DNA of 64,000 nucleotides, taken from assembly GCA_964428175.1 (NCBI GenBank), contig CAYRXM010000003.1:28880-92879 (forward strand), given 5' to 3'. Made by a program: the position numbers and the translations under genes. The first letter of the stretch is position 1, and each line of letters begins with the position of its first letter. Below are positions 17,718 through 27,440 of this stretch, piece by piece. The DNA comes from CAYRXM01 sp964428175 (lineage in GTDB: Bacteria; Chloroflexota; Anaerolineae; JAFGEY01). The notes below the pieces were generated by a model. It searched no databases, had not been told where the DNA came from, and worked only from the letters and a program-made list of their open reading frames with translations.

Positions 17718-18422
17718 ATGTCATCGAGCAGGCGCGATTTTCTCAAGCGTCTGGGCATTGCCCTGGCCTCGCTGGTGTCTGCGCGCTGCGCGCGTACACC
17801 AGCGCCGGATTGTTACATTGTGGCCTTGCCTTCTCCCACACCCGGCGCTTCCGGTCAGCGTGATCAGCCGTCTGGACTGCCCCCGGAACTGGAACGACTG
17901 CGGCGTTGCTGGCTCGATCTGGAAGGGCTGGGCGAGCAGACCCAAAAAGACAGCGATGGCGGTCAGCGAATCAAAGAAGAACTGGTCGTCGAGCATCGCG
18001 CCGCGCTGGATGTGCTGGTCGCGGACAGTCAACTTGAGCCGCCCGTTGCCGACCAGGTGCAGGTTGCTTTTGAAGCGGCTGCTTTCCACGTTTGGCGATC
18101 CAACGCGCCGATGCTCTGTTACCAGATGATGCAAGTCAATTTCACGCCAACCAGCAGCGGCGATCTGGTGCGCCAGGCCGAACTGCTGGCCGAAAACGGC
18201 GACCTCGATCCCGACACAATCGCCCTGGCTCAGACGGCCATCGCCCGTGACATGGCCTTTCTGGGCATGTCGCCGAAAGAAATCCAGACGCTGTATGACG
18301 AGATCGTCCAGGCGCACGTGCCGGAGATGCCCTACCCGACCTTTGAGGAGATCGATCTGGATGTTTCGCCCGAGGCCGCGCAAGCGGCGCGATTCCTGGT
18401 CGAGTTGTTGTTGGAGGATTGA
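17718..18422 (+). CDS. Tat-signal protein, paralogue 2 of 3 (possible radical SAM substrate)
   Basis: 234 residues. Tat motif SSRRDFLKRLGIALASL, then SARC (Cys24) and DCYIVALPSPTP (Cys32-Tyr33). RRCWLDLEG (Cys64), EHRAALDVL, FHVWRSNAPMLCY (Cys134-Tyr135) and the strongly conserved C-terminal third follow, including TIALAQTAIARDMAFLGMS and YPTFEEIDLDVSPEAAQAA. The start has no classic SD apart from the GGAGG that also forms the end of paralogue 1, consistent with translational coupling. Cys and Tyr positions align with the other two copies. Confidence 0.8.
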   Translation: MSSSRRDFLKRLGIALASLVSARCARTPAPDCYIVALPSPTPGASGQRDQPSGLPPELERLRRCWLDLEGLGEQTQKDSDGGQRIKEELVVEHRAALDVLVADSQLEPPVADQVQVAFEAAAFHVWRSNAPMLCYQMMQVNFTPTSSGDLVRQAELLAENGDLDPDTIALAQTAIARDMAFLGMSPKEIQTLYDEIVQAHVPEMPYPTFEEIDLDVSPEAAQAARFLVELLLED

Positions 18423-18425
18423 GTG

Positions 18426-19256
18426 ATGCCATTGGATAGACGAGAGTTTCTCAAGCGTCTGGGCATTGCCCTGGCCTCGCTGGTGTCGACACGGTGTGTA
18501 CCGACACTCAAACAGCCTACCGAGACGCCTCAAATGCGCTGTTACGATATGGTCGAACCGACACCAACGCCTTCATCGCCTCCGCCGGTGACCTGCTATA
18601 CGGTAGTGCCTTCGCCAACGCCGGCCAATGAACTGACCCGTCAGGCGCAGACATTGAAGGAAACAGCCGAGGCCGGCGGTCTTCCCGTCGACGCCACCCG
18701 TCAGGCCTGGGCGGCGATCTCGCGCGAGCGACTGCGCACATGCTGGTTCGGGCTGGATGTGCTGGCCCAGCGGGCTGTCGACCTGGAGCAGGGCGACTGG
18801 ACGCTCAAGAGCCTGGTCGCCGAGCACCGCGCCGCGTTGGACGATTTGGTGTCGGTCAGCGAATTACAAGAGGCCGTCGCCGCGCAGGTGCAGATCGCGT
18901 TTGAGGAGGCCGCCTATCACGTCTGGCGCTCAAACGCGCCGATCACCTGCTACAAGCCGGCGATGATCGATTTCACACCGACCAGCAGCGACGATCTGGT
19001 GCGCCAGGCCGAACTGCTGGCCGAAAACGGCGACCTCGACCCGAACACAATCGCCCTGGCTCAGACGGCCATCGCCCGTGACATGGCCTTTCTGGGCATG
19101 TCGCCGGAAGAAATCCAGGCGCTGTATGACGAGATCGTCCAGGCGCATGCAGCCGGGACGCCCTACCCGACCTTTGAGGAGATCGAACTGGACATTTCAC
19201 CCGAGGCCGCACAGGCGGCGCGATTCCTGGTCGAGCTGCTGTTGGAGACGCCATGA
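18426..19256 (+). CDS. Tat-signal protein, paralogue 3 of 3 (possible radical SAM substrate)
   Basis: 276 residues from ATG 18426 (GGAGGA 7 nt upstream; a GTG directly before it is less well spaced). Tat motif DRREFLKRLGIALASL, STRC (Cys24). The linker is longer than in the other copies and holds two Cys-Tyr motifs, RCYDMVEPTPTP (Cys39) and TCYTVVPSPTP (Cys57), as if the linker unit were duplicated. Cys106 (RTCWFG) and Cys175 (TCYKPA) follow. The stop codon overlaps the start of the radical SAM gene by 4 nt (ATGA), which ties their translation together. Confidence 0.8.
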   Translation: MPLDRREFLKRLGIALASLVSTRCVPTLKQPTETPQMRCYDMVEPTPTPSSPPPVTCYTVVPSPTPANELTRQAQTLKETAEAGGLPVDATRQAWAAISRERLRTCWFGLDVLAQRAVDLEQGDWTLKSLVAEHRAALDDLVSVSELQEAVAAQVQIAFEEAAYHVWRSNAPITCYKPAMIDFTPTSSDDLVRQAELLAENGDLDPNTIALAQTAIARDMAFLGMSPEEIQALYDEIVQAHAAGTPYPTFEEIELDISPEAAQAARFLVELLLETP

Positions 19257-20317
19257 CCGATGCCCGCCCCGCGCTGCACTCACTGATCTTTGAAATCACC
19301 CAGCGCTGCAACCACGCCTGCCTGCACTGTTACAACGTCTGGCAGCCCAACACGGCCGAGTGGCCCTGCCCTTACCCGCGCGGCGAACTCGACACGGCGA
19401 CCACCCTGTGCTTGATCGACAAGGCACTCGACGAGACGCGCTGCCCGCACGTGACGCTCACCGGCGGCGAACCGCTGCTGCGCGCCGACCTGCCCCAGAT
19501 CATCGACCACCTGCGCGAGCGCGGCGTGAGCATCACCCTGATCAGCAATGGCCGTCTGCTGGACGAGCCGACGGTGATCGACTTGCTGCGGCGGGGTGTG
19601 GGGCTGTTTGAACTGCCTCTGCTCGGCCGCCGGGGCGAGGTACACGACGAACTCTCGGCCTCGCCCGGCGCATTCAACGCCACGCTGGCGGCGATGGCGC
19701 GTCTCCGCTATCACGGCGGCCAATTTGTGGCCGTTTTTGTGGCCACCCGGCGCAACATCGCCGACCTGTACGAGACGATCAAGCTGGCCTTTGCCTTTGG
19801 CGCGCGCAGCATGATGCTCAACCGCTTCAATGTCGGCGGGCGGGGGCGGATGTACCTCGACGAGCTGCTGCCCTCCGTCGACGAGATGCGCGAAGCGCTG
19901 GTTATCGCCAATGAAGCAGCGGAAGAATTCCACTTTCCCATTTCCTGCTCGATTGCCATGCAGCCCTGCCTGATCGATCACGCCGCGTACCCCAACCTGG
20001 GTTTTGGCTTTTGCGCCGCCGGCACCGATCGCGCCTATTACACCGTCGATCCGCTGGGCAACGTGCGGCCCTGCAACCATACCCCGACCATCCTGGGCAA
20101 TCTGTTCGAGCAATCGTTTGCCGAGATCGCCACTTCGGAGCAGCTGCGCGAGTTCATGCGCGCGGCGCCGCCCTTTTGCCAGCCGTGTGCCTTGCACGAT
20201 GCCTGCCTGGGCGGCTGCAAAGCCGCGGCCGAGGTCTGCTATGGTTCGTTGTGGGCCGAGGAGCCTTTTTTGCGCTGCAACCTCGAGCGGGCAGAACCGG
20301 TGGTGGGGAAATTTTGA
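19253..20317 (+). CDS. Radical SAM/SPASM domain enzyme, probable protein maturase
   Basis: 354 residues. The CxxxCxxC cluster motif is CNHACLHC (Cys19, 23, 26), followed by TLTGGEPLL (SAM-binding GGE) and a complete radical SAM barrel. The C-terminal ~110 residues form a SPASM-type domain: GFCAAG, DPLGNVRPCNH, then FCQPCALHDACLGGCKAAAEVC, enough cysteines for two auxiliary [4Fe-4S] clusters. SPASM enzymes usually modify ribosomally made peptides or proteins (thioether, C-C crosslinks, formylglycine, QhpC-type). The 4-nt overlap with the third Tat-signal paralogue makes those proteins the obvious substrates. It would act in the cytoplasm before Tat export. The exact reaction cannot be inferred. 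Confidence 0.88.
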   Translation: MTDARPALHSLIFEITQRCNHACLHCYNVWQPNTAEWPCPYPRGELDTATTLCLIDKALDETRCPHVTLTGGEPLLRADLPQIIDHLRERGVSITLISNGRLLDEPTVIDLLRRGVGLFELPLLGRRGEVHDELSASPGAFNATLAAMARLRYHGGQFVAVFVATRRNIADLYETIKLAFAFGARSMMLNRFNVGGRGRMYLDELLPSVDEMREALVIANEAAEEFHFPISCSIAMQPCLIDHAAYPNLGFGFCAAGTDRAYYTVDPLGNVRPCNHTPTILGNLFEQSFAEIATSEQLREFMRAAPPFCQPCALHDACLGGCKAAAEVCYGSLWAEEPFLRCNLERAEPVVGKF

Positions 20318-20387
20318 GGTGATTTATGCGGAAATTGACCGCCGACGACCGGCCACGGACTGCTGAACGGTTGTTTGCGGTCTGCGA

Positions 20388-21746
20388 TCAGCCGTCGACG
20401 GTCGGTGGTTTTGTCAGCTTGCGCGTGCCATAGCGCAGTTTTTTGGTCCCTTCGGACGACATTTGCCCTTCTTGCTCCATCAAATCCGCCTCGACGAGCA
20501 TGGTCTGCCCCAGATCGTCCTGTCCCATCTCGATCAGCCGCTCGCCGGCGGCGCGCAGCCGCCGGGTGGCCCCGGTCACATTGCCCCGCTCGACCTCTTG
20601 CATGGCCTGGGTGTGCAGCTTGAACGCGCTGACCTTTTGCACCGCGTCCATCAGCCGGGCATCGGCCTGCGCGGACTCGCTGGGACGCTCGGTATAGTGC
20701 GCCAGCACGTTTTCGTCGGTTAGTACCCGCACCTGCTGACCGCCGGAGGCGCGACCGTGCAGCGTGGTCTGTGCCAGCCGGTAATTTCCCGCCGGGCGCC
20801 CGGGTACCACCAGTTCCAGCAGCACCGACGGCGGCGCGGTTTGCTGTAAATCGCCCAGCGGCAGCCGGTCGCCCTCCGCCTCCAACGCGGCGATGGTCGG
20901 CGAGATGCGGTGCGCACGGCGCAGGGTCACGTCGGCGGGTAGGGTGAGCGACAGGGTCAGGTCGCGCCAGGTCACCGACTTGATCTGGGCCATTTCCTGC
21001 TGAAAGGCCTGCGGGATTTCGTGCGGCTCGTCGGCAAAATAGGCGTTGCCGCCGCTGACGTCGGCCAGCGAGATGAGCAGTTCTTCGTTGAAATCCAGCC
21101 CCAGGCCCATTGTGCTGACCACAATGCCGGCTTTTTTGGCTTCCCGCGCCCACTCATAGCAGGCGTGCGCTTCTTGCGTATAGCCATCAGTAAGCACGAT
21201 CATGCGGTTGACCCGCCCCGGCGAGAGTGCGGCCCGCATCTGCTCGATCCCCTTTTCCATGCCCCGCGCCATGTAGGTATCGTCGCCCAGGTCGATCAGG
21301 TCCAGCTTGTTTGCCGATTCACGCAGCGCGTTGACCTGCGTGCCGGGCGAATTGCGCACCATCAGCAGCGCGTCCTGGGCAAAGGCAACCAGCGAAAAAT
21401 GGTCGTCCGGCTGGAGCCAATCGGCGACGACGCCGAGCGCCTGTTTGGTGAAATCCATGTTGCTCGGTGCTTCGACCCTGGTATTCTTGGGCACTTGGAT
21501 CTGCCACACCTTGACCCCGTCGACGGTGATCTGTTTGGCGAGCCCCTTGCGGCGCAGGTCGGCGAACTGCTGCTCGCTCAAAATCGGGATCGACATGGAG
21601 CGGCTGGCGTCGACGACCAGGCCGAGGTTGAGCGGAGCGGGGGGTGTCGCCGGTGCGGCGTCTGGTACAACCTCGACCAGTGCATAGACCAGGTGGCGCT
21701 GCTGGGTGACGGGGATAAACGGGTTGGTGGTGCAGACGAGTTTCAT
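20388..21746 (-). CDS. VWA domain protein
   Basis: 452 residues, no signal peptide. The VWA domain spans ~40-240, with intact MIDAS DASRSMS (Asp46, Ser48, Ser50) and VLTDGYT. A C-terminal all-beta/helical region (~260-430) includes RLRAAGERLIEMGQ, a helical stretch seen in cytosolic VWA proteins related to YfbK or to TerY-like proteins. It is followed downstream by nothing in the same strand and faces the radical SAM gene convergently across 70 nt. MoxR and this VWA protein are often partners; the moxR gene is 1.6 kb upstream on the same strand, interrupted by two genes. Confidence 0.82.
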   Translation of the reverse strand: MKLVCTTNPFIPVTQQRHLVYALVEVVPDAAPATPPAPLNLGLVVDASRSMSIPILSEQQFADLRRKGLAKQITVDGVKVWQIQVPKNTRVEAPSNMDFTKQALGVVADWLQPDDHFSLVAFAQDALLMVRNSPGTQVNALRESANKLDLIDLGDDTYMARGMEKGIEQMRAALSPGRVNRMIVLTDGYTQEAHACYEWAREAKKAGIVVSTMGLGLDFNEELLISLADVSGGNAYFADEPHEIPQAFQQEMAQIKSVTWRDLTLSLTLPADVTLRRAHRISPTIAALEAEGDRLPLGDLQQTAPPSVLLELVVPGRPAGNYRLAQTTLHGRASGGQQVRVLTDENVLAHYTERPSESAQADARLMDAVQKVSAFKLHTQAMQEVERGNVTGATRRLRAAGERLIEMGQDDLGQTMLVEADLMEQEGQMSSEGTKKLRYGTRKLTKPPTVDG

Positions 21747-21784
21747 AGCAAGTCCCTTGATTGTTTATGATATGTGGGGCGTTT

Positions 21785-21856
21785 TTCGTTCTGTACTGCG
21801 TACTGCGTATTCCGTCTTTGGCGCGCAGTACGCAATACGCAGTATGAAATACGTCT
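21785..21856. repeat. Inverted repeat TACTGCGTATT...AATACGCAGTA (dispersed family, copy 1)
   Basis: Arms around ctgcgtactgcgtattccg and cagtacgcaatacgcagta flank a short loop. Related sequences lie at 34385-34452 and 45703-45724. All are intergenic. Confidence 0.65.
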
Positions 21857-22851
21857 TACGCTTGCTGTTTGAATCCATCAAGTAGCGAGCCGCATTTCTG
21901 GCAAACCGTCTCATACCAGCTAAAGGGCTGGCCACATTCACAGGTCCAACGCGCCGATTGTGCGACGAGCCATTGCGTTATACCTTTACGTTTGATATCC
22001 TCAAGTTGTTCCAAAATCGGCAGGTGGTGGGCGCGCCCGTCGGTTTGAAAGGCGATCAGCCGGGCGCAAGGGAATTCGTCGCACTCGCCGCAGTGGGTGA
22101 TGCCTTTTTGATCGGCGCAATCGCGGATGGCACACTCGGCGCAGCCGGGGTGGATGTACAGCTTGGCGGAGCGGCAGCCCTGGCAGGTGAACCCTTCCAG
22201 CGGGCGAGAGCCGCGAAACTCGGGGCGGAGCAGGTGCTGCCCGTCGGGGAAGGAGGCGCGATGGTGGTAGCACGCGCCGCAGTACAGCCCGCAGACGGCG
22301 AGGAGCGATGTCGGGTCGTTAGGTCGATTGGTGGTTGGGGCAAGCATTTGGTTGATCAACTCCTCAAAACGCGGGCCAAACAAAAGGCGGGTATGCCATT
22401 CCGAATGCGCATAGAGCAGCGCGAACGATTCCTGTTCCAGAATGCCGCCCCGGTAGGTGAGGATGCGCGTGCGGTCGTACTGACCGACGTGGTGAATCTG
22501 GCCCGCGCCGAAATGGGCATCTTGTGCGGCGAAATAGACGTGGGCGATGTTAGCGGCCAAAATCGCGCCGTAGCACATCCAGCACGGCTCGACAGTGGTA
22601 AAGATGGCCGCCGGCTCCGTCTTGCGATTGAACGTGCGCGCCAGTTGGCCGATGGCCTCGGTTTCGGCGTGGCGCAAAAAGTGATTGGTATGGCGGCGGT
22701 TGTGCCCGCGGGCGACGATCTCGCCGTCGAGCACGATCACGGCGCCGATGGGCAGGTTGCCTTCCTCGACGGCCAGCCGGGCTTCGTCGAGGGCCTGGCG
22801 CATAAAGGTTTCTTGTTCGGGCAGGGTGTAGGGCACGGTACGTTCTTTCAT
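21856..22851 (-). CDS. Nucleoside/cytidine-type deaminase fused to a Cys-rich DUF3795 domain
   Basis: 331 residues. Residues ~10-160 are a tRNA-adenosine/guanine-deaminase-like zinc deaminase: HAETEAI (His61, Glu63) and PCWMCYGA (Cys90, Cys93) supply the zinc ligands and proton shuttle. Residues ~185-300 carry a Cys-rich domain (CGLYCGACYHH, CQGCRS, HPGCAECAIRDCA, CGECDEFPC) typical of DUF3795, and a final CECGQ...CQKCG zinc ribbon. The substrate may be a free nucleoside or base rather than tRNA, since the loop PCWMC and partner domain differ from TadA. Its start overlaps the nucleotidyltransferase stop by 4 nt. Confidence 0.85.
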   Translation of the reverse strand: MKERTVPYTLPEQETFMRQALDEARLAVEEGNLPIGAVIVLDGEIVARGHNRRHTNHFLRHAETEAIGQLARTFNRKTEPAAIFTTVEPCWMCYGAILAANIAHVYFAAQDAHFGAGQIHHVGQYDRTRILTYRGGILEQESFALLYAHSEWHTRLLFGPRFEELINQMLAPTTNRPNDPTSLLAVCGLYCGACYHHRASFPDGQHLLRPEFRGSRPLEGFTCQGCRSAKLYIHPGCAECAIRDCADQKGITHCGECDEFPCARLIAFQTDGRAHHLPILEQLEDIKRKGITQWLVAQSARWTCECGQPFSWYETVCQKCGSLLDGFKQQA

Positions 22852-23204
22852 GCCGAATGAGACAGCAGATCAATCCCTTCAGTCTGGATGGCTCGATAGA
22901 TAGGGAAACGGTAGCGGGTCAGTTCATCCCACTGCGAACGGCCTACTGCGCGCACCGACAGCAGCAGATCGTATTCAAGTGAGATCCTTGCTGCCAGTCG
23001 TCGTACCTGCGAACGCAGATCGGGATCGTCGTCGGTCAGCGCGACCAGCACATCGATGTCCGAGTCAGGGCCGGCGTCGCCACGCGCCTGTGAGCCAAAG
23101 AGGATAACTTGGCGTACCAGGTCGCCACAGTGAGCATTCAGTCGCTGCACAAAATCATCGAGGGCTTGTCGGTAGTGGGTGGGCAAAGATAGCTCCTGAC
23201 GCAT
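22848..23204 (-). CDS. MNT-type minimal nucleotidyltransferase
   Basis: 118 residues from ATG 23204, with GGAGG 8 nt upstream. Contains the polymerase-beta-like motif VILFGSQARGDAGPDSDIDVLV (GS...DxD split here by one loop), the catalytic core of MNT domains. In MNT-HEPN modules this protein is the antitoxin that adds AMP to the HEPN RNase. The usual HEPN partner is only present here as a 3' remnant just upstream. It is co-transcribed with the deaminase gene that follows. Confidence 0.85.
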   Translation of the reverse strand: MRQELSLPTHYRQALDDFVQRLNAHCGDLVRQVILFGSQARGDAGPDSDIDVLVALTDDDPDLRSQVRRLAARISLEYDLLLSVRAVGRSQWDELTRYRFPIYRAIQTEGIDLLSHSA

Positions 23205-23205
23205 G

Positions 23206-23324
23206 ATCAGCCTCCTTCTATGTCCGACAGGTAGCGCCTGGCACGGTCGACAAATTTGTGCGCATCGGTCAGTGCCTTGATTGTTACCGCATAAACCTGG
23301 CCAGTTGGGAACCGACACAACCGG

Positions 23325-23337
<13 letters not shown>
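23206..23337 (-). pseudogene. Truncated HEPN-domain remnant
   Basis: Directly upstream of the nucleotidyltransferase an open frame of ~43 codons ends in ...RFPTGQVYAVTIKALTDAHK (followed by FVDRARRYLSDIEGG and a stop at 23206-23208, 1 nt before the MNT start codon). The pattern of aromatic-Ala-Ala helix ending in AxxFVxxAxxYL is that of a HEPN C-terminus. The N-terminal two thirds, with the RNase motif, are missing: the frame is closed where the moxR gene ends. Likely a decayed partner; a very short independent gene is less likely. Confidence 0.4.
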
Positions 23338-24313
<976 letters not shown>

Positions 24314-24317
<4 letters not shown>

Positions 24318-25375
24318 GGTTTGCTCCTTGTTTGCCAGTGATTGACAATATCATAGACTGCGGCCTTGTTTCGTTCGCTGGTTCTGACCTCGTTGAAGAA
24401 CAGCGCGCCGAGCAGCCGGTCGCCAGCGTAATTTTCCAGCCAGCTTGCGTATTCACGGATCATGTCCGGGGTCTTGAGGGCAACCCGGTAATTCTGGGTG
24501 GGCATGTCACGCACGCAGATGTGTGGAATGCAGGGCAGCGGCTTGAGCCAGTCGAGCTGCTGGTGGAAGGCCTGTTCTGTGGGAAGAAAATGCTGTCCGT
24601 GGTTCGATACCGTCGCGATGCCCACCTCCTGCAAGACGTGCGGAAAATGGCCCCACTCCGGCTCGCCGCCGGTATGCGCCCATATCTGTATGCCAGGCCG
24701 TGCCTGCTGAATGGCCTGGACATATTTGTGCAAGTGATCGCGAACCGAATTGCCTTTCCACAGCAGCCGATTGAGCGAACTGGTCTCCATGTCCTGTCCC
24801 GTATACTGCCTGAATCGTGCTCTCGAATAAGGGCAGTAGCAGGTGCCCGAATTGTAGCCGAGACGTTCAAAGCTAAAACTGTCGACCGGGCTGTCGGCAT
24901 AGAACTCCAGCAGGTCGGTCACTTCATCCACCGCCAGTTGAAAGCCATCCGGCGAATCTGGACAGAACAGCCAGCCGTCGACGATCGGACGTCCATCGGC
25001 ATTGCACTGCGATGTGGCTTGCGGGTAGCTTTGAGCCACCCTGACCGGGTTCCAGATCATTGCGTTCATCATGAGCTGGCAGTGAAAGCCCTTGTTCTTG
25101 GCATAGTCCAGCGCTTTGGAAACAAACTCGGTGTGTGGATCGGCGTTCAGGCAGTGACGGTCTCGCAAGACGTCGAGCCGCGGGTTTCGCACCGGCCACG
25201 CATAGCCATCGTGCTCCGGGCAATAATACCCGTAAGAGACCATCATCAGGCTGAGCAGGTTCATCCCCGTGTCTGCACTGCGATCGATGACCTGCTTTAG
25301 ATAGGGCCAATCGATGCCCTCTCCTTCGGCCTGATAGTTTACGCCAATCTGCCAGCCGACATATTGAAATCGCAT
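24314..25375 (-). CDS. Putative TIM-barrel glycoside-hydrolase-like protein
   Basis: 353 residues from ATG 25375 (GGGGA 8 nt upstream; an upstream TTG at 25393 is possible). No signal peptide. The sequence has the alternating strand/helix pattern of a (beta/alpha)8 barrel: VGWQIGVNY, MNLLSLMMVSYGYY, HCQLMMNAMIWNP, VDSFSFERLGYNSGTCYCPY, IQIWAHTGGEPEWGHF. FSFERLG and GGEPEWG place acidic residues at strand ends as in clan GH-A-like or 'hypothetical glycosidase' families. Substrate unknown. The 4-nt overlap with moxR shows shared transcription. Confidence 0.6.
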
Positions 25376-25530
25376 CAAGCTATCCCCGAGCAATTCGAGT
25401 TGGTAGAATCATTCTACTGCAAGATCGCCTCTTTGGTCAAACCTTGTCAGACGATTTGTTTTGTGTTATGATGATTCGTGCGCTCGGCCTCATCAGGCCT
25501 TTGATTGCCGCACGACCAGGGAGGTGGTCT

Positions 25531-27012
25531 ATGAAACCTGAGAACCGGTTTGCCGTTCTTTGCTTTCCTTTTCTGATCGCTGCCGTGATGACATGGGCTT
25601 GCGCTCCCGCTATCAATGGAATTTCGTCCGACCCTACCGCCATCCACGCCGCCGAAACCGCCACCCCGACCGCCTATCTGCCCGTCGTGACCAAGGCCCA
25701 CGTCGCCGGTCGACTGTCGCCCGCCGATCTGACCTACCTCGGCGCGTTTCGACTGCCCGGCGGCGAAGACCCGCCGCAGACCTTTGCCTATGGCGGCAAC
25801 GCGATGACCTTTAACCCCGACGGCCCCGCCGCGACCGCCGGCACCCATCCCGGCTCGTTGTTCATTACCGGGCACGACCGCATTGCCTATGGTGGTCTGC
25901 CCGACGGTGACCAGGTGGCCGAGATCAACATTCCTCTCCCTGTCATCGCCGCCAACCCCGCCGATCTGCCCCAGGCGGCCTTTGTCCAGAATTTTGCCGA
26001 TGTCACCGCCGGTTACTTTGTCAATCTGGAGGAAATCCCCAAGGTGGGCATGCAGTACCTCAACCACCCCGACACCGGCCCGTTGATCCACCTCTGCTGG
26101 GGACAGCACCTTCAACCCGAAGACGAGCCGTCGCACGCCTGGTTCAGCGCCGATCTGAGAGCGCCCAACCTGCAAGGGGTATGGTTCATCGGCGATCAGA
26201 ACCTCTACAGCACCAACGGCTATATGTTTGACATTCCTGCCGCCTGGGCCGACGCCTACGCTCAAGGCCGCGTCCTGGCGACCGGCCGCATGCGCGACGG
26301 CGGGCAGGGTGGGATGGGGCCGGCGCTCTTTGCCTACCGGCCCTGGCTTCCCGGCGGCGACGCGCCCTCGTCCGGCACGCGCCTCGCCGAAACGACCTTG
26401 CTGCTCTATGAAAATGCCTACAACAGCGCAGACATTGTCCGCTGTCTCGACGGCTACCAGCATCCCGACGAGTGGGAGGGCGGCGCGTGGATCGATACCC
26501 CGTCCGGCAAGGCGGCGGTGCTCTTGGCCGGGACCAAAAGCACCGGCACAAAATACTGGTATGGCTATATCAATGCTGCCGGGCCGCAATATCCCTGCGT
26601 GGATGACAATGTGACCGATTTCACCACCTGCCGCCTGGCCGACGGATCCGCCTGCCCACCGGAGGACTTTGCCGGCTGCTGCGACGAAGGGGCGGGCACC
26701 TGTATAAGCAACCGGGGTTGGTGGACGACCCGCTTTGACGCCCAGTTTATCCTCTTTGACCCGGCTGACCTGGCCCGCGTCGCCGCCGGGGAGATCGAAT
26801 CGTGGCAGCCGCAGCCGTATGCCGTGATCGACATCGACGAGTACCTTTACCTCGATCCACCCGAGTGGGACGAGATCGAGCTTGGCTGGGGCGACCAGCG
26901 CCGTCACCGCGTCGGCGATGTGGCTTACGACCGGGCCAACGGCTTTTTATATGTGCTTGAGCTGTACGCCGACGGGGGCAAGCCAGTGGTGCATGTATGG
27001 GAGGTACAATGA
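25531..27012 (+). CDS. Secreted lipoprotein, unknown function
   Basis: 493 residues from ATG 25531, with AGGGAGGTG upstream. Hydrophobic N-terminus and MTWAC (Cys24) form a lipoprotein signal. Shortly after comes AYLPVVTKA, which resembles the C-terminal YLPAVLK of the gingipain-like protein. The rest is beta-rich with repeating GS/DG turns and several conserved cysteines (CWGQ, RCLDG, CVDDN, CCDEGAGTC), looking like a beta-propeller or DUF4185-like extracellular protein. I do not recognise the family. Its stop overlaps the next gene by 4 nt. Confidence 0.6.
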   Translation: MKPENRFAVLCFPFLIAAVMTWACAPAINGISSDPTAIHAAETATPTAYLPVVTKAHVAGRLSPADLTYLGAFRLPGGEDPPQTFAYGGNAMTFNPDGPAATAGTHPGSLFITGHDRIAYGGLPDGDQVAEINIPLPVIAANPADLPQAAFVQNFADVTAGYFVNLEEIPKVGMQYLNHPDTGPLIHLCWGQHLQPEDEPSHAWFSADLRAPNLQGVWFIGDQNLYSTNGYMFDIPAAWADAYAQGRVLATGRMRDGGQGGMGPALFAYRPWLPGGDAPSSGTRLAETTLLLYENAYNSADIVRCLDGYQHPDEWEGGAWIDTPSGKAAVLLAGTKSTGTKYWYGYINAAGPQYPCVDDNVTDFTTCRLADGSACPPEDFAGCCDEGAGTCISNRGWWTTRFDAQFILFDPADLARVAAGEIESWQPQPYAVIDIDEYLYLDPPEWDEIELGWGDQRRHRVGDVAYDRANGFLYVLELYADGGKPVVHVWEVQ

Positions 27013-27431
27013 ACACAGACATCCCGCAATCTCCACCCACGCTCAACAAGGCGCTGACCGGCCTCCGGCGCATCCTGGGCGCTCTTGCCTTGTTCGCCAT
27101 CGTCCCGCTCATCTTGCTGGGGGTGTTCGGGTTTGCGATCAAGACCACGCCCGAATACGACTGCGTCATCCGGTTGGCCAATTCCAATGCCCTCGTCGCC
27201 GACGCGGTTGGCGAACCAGTGACGCCGGGCCTGTTTGCCTGGACGACGTATTTTGAGAGCGGTGGCGGGCTGCGACAGGGCCGCTTTTCCACCGCCCTAT
27301 CCGGCCCGCGAGGTCGCGCCAGAATTGTGGCTCAATTTTACCGCACACCGGTCGGCGCGACGCTGGGCGTCTGGCTCAAAACAGGCGGCGAGGAGATTGA
27401 GATTTACAACGGCACGTATCCGTGCCCATAG
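27009..27431 (+). CDS. Small membrane protein, Coa1-like
   Basis: 140 residues. One membrane helix (~25-45, LGALALFAIVPLILLGVFGFAI) followed by an extracytoplasmic domain: ANSNALVADAVGEPVTPG, a glycine-rich TTYFESGG strand, RIVAQFYRTPVGATLGVWLKTGG. The order (helix, then a short 'Sxx VxxxLGxPVxxG' segment and beta strands) resembles the cytochrome oxidase assembly Coa1/Tim21-like fold found in bacteria. The resemblance is weak. The ATG overlaps the upstream stop, so the two are coupled. Confidence 0.5.
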   Translation: MNTDIPQSPPTLNKALTGLRRILGALALFAIVPLILLGVFGFAIKTTPEYDCVIRLANSNALVADAVGEPVTPGLFAWTTYFESGGGLRQGRFSTALSGPRGRARIVAQFYRTPVGATLGVWLKTGGEEIEIYNGTYPCP

Positions 27432-27440
27432 AGGAGTAAA

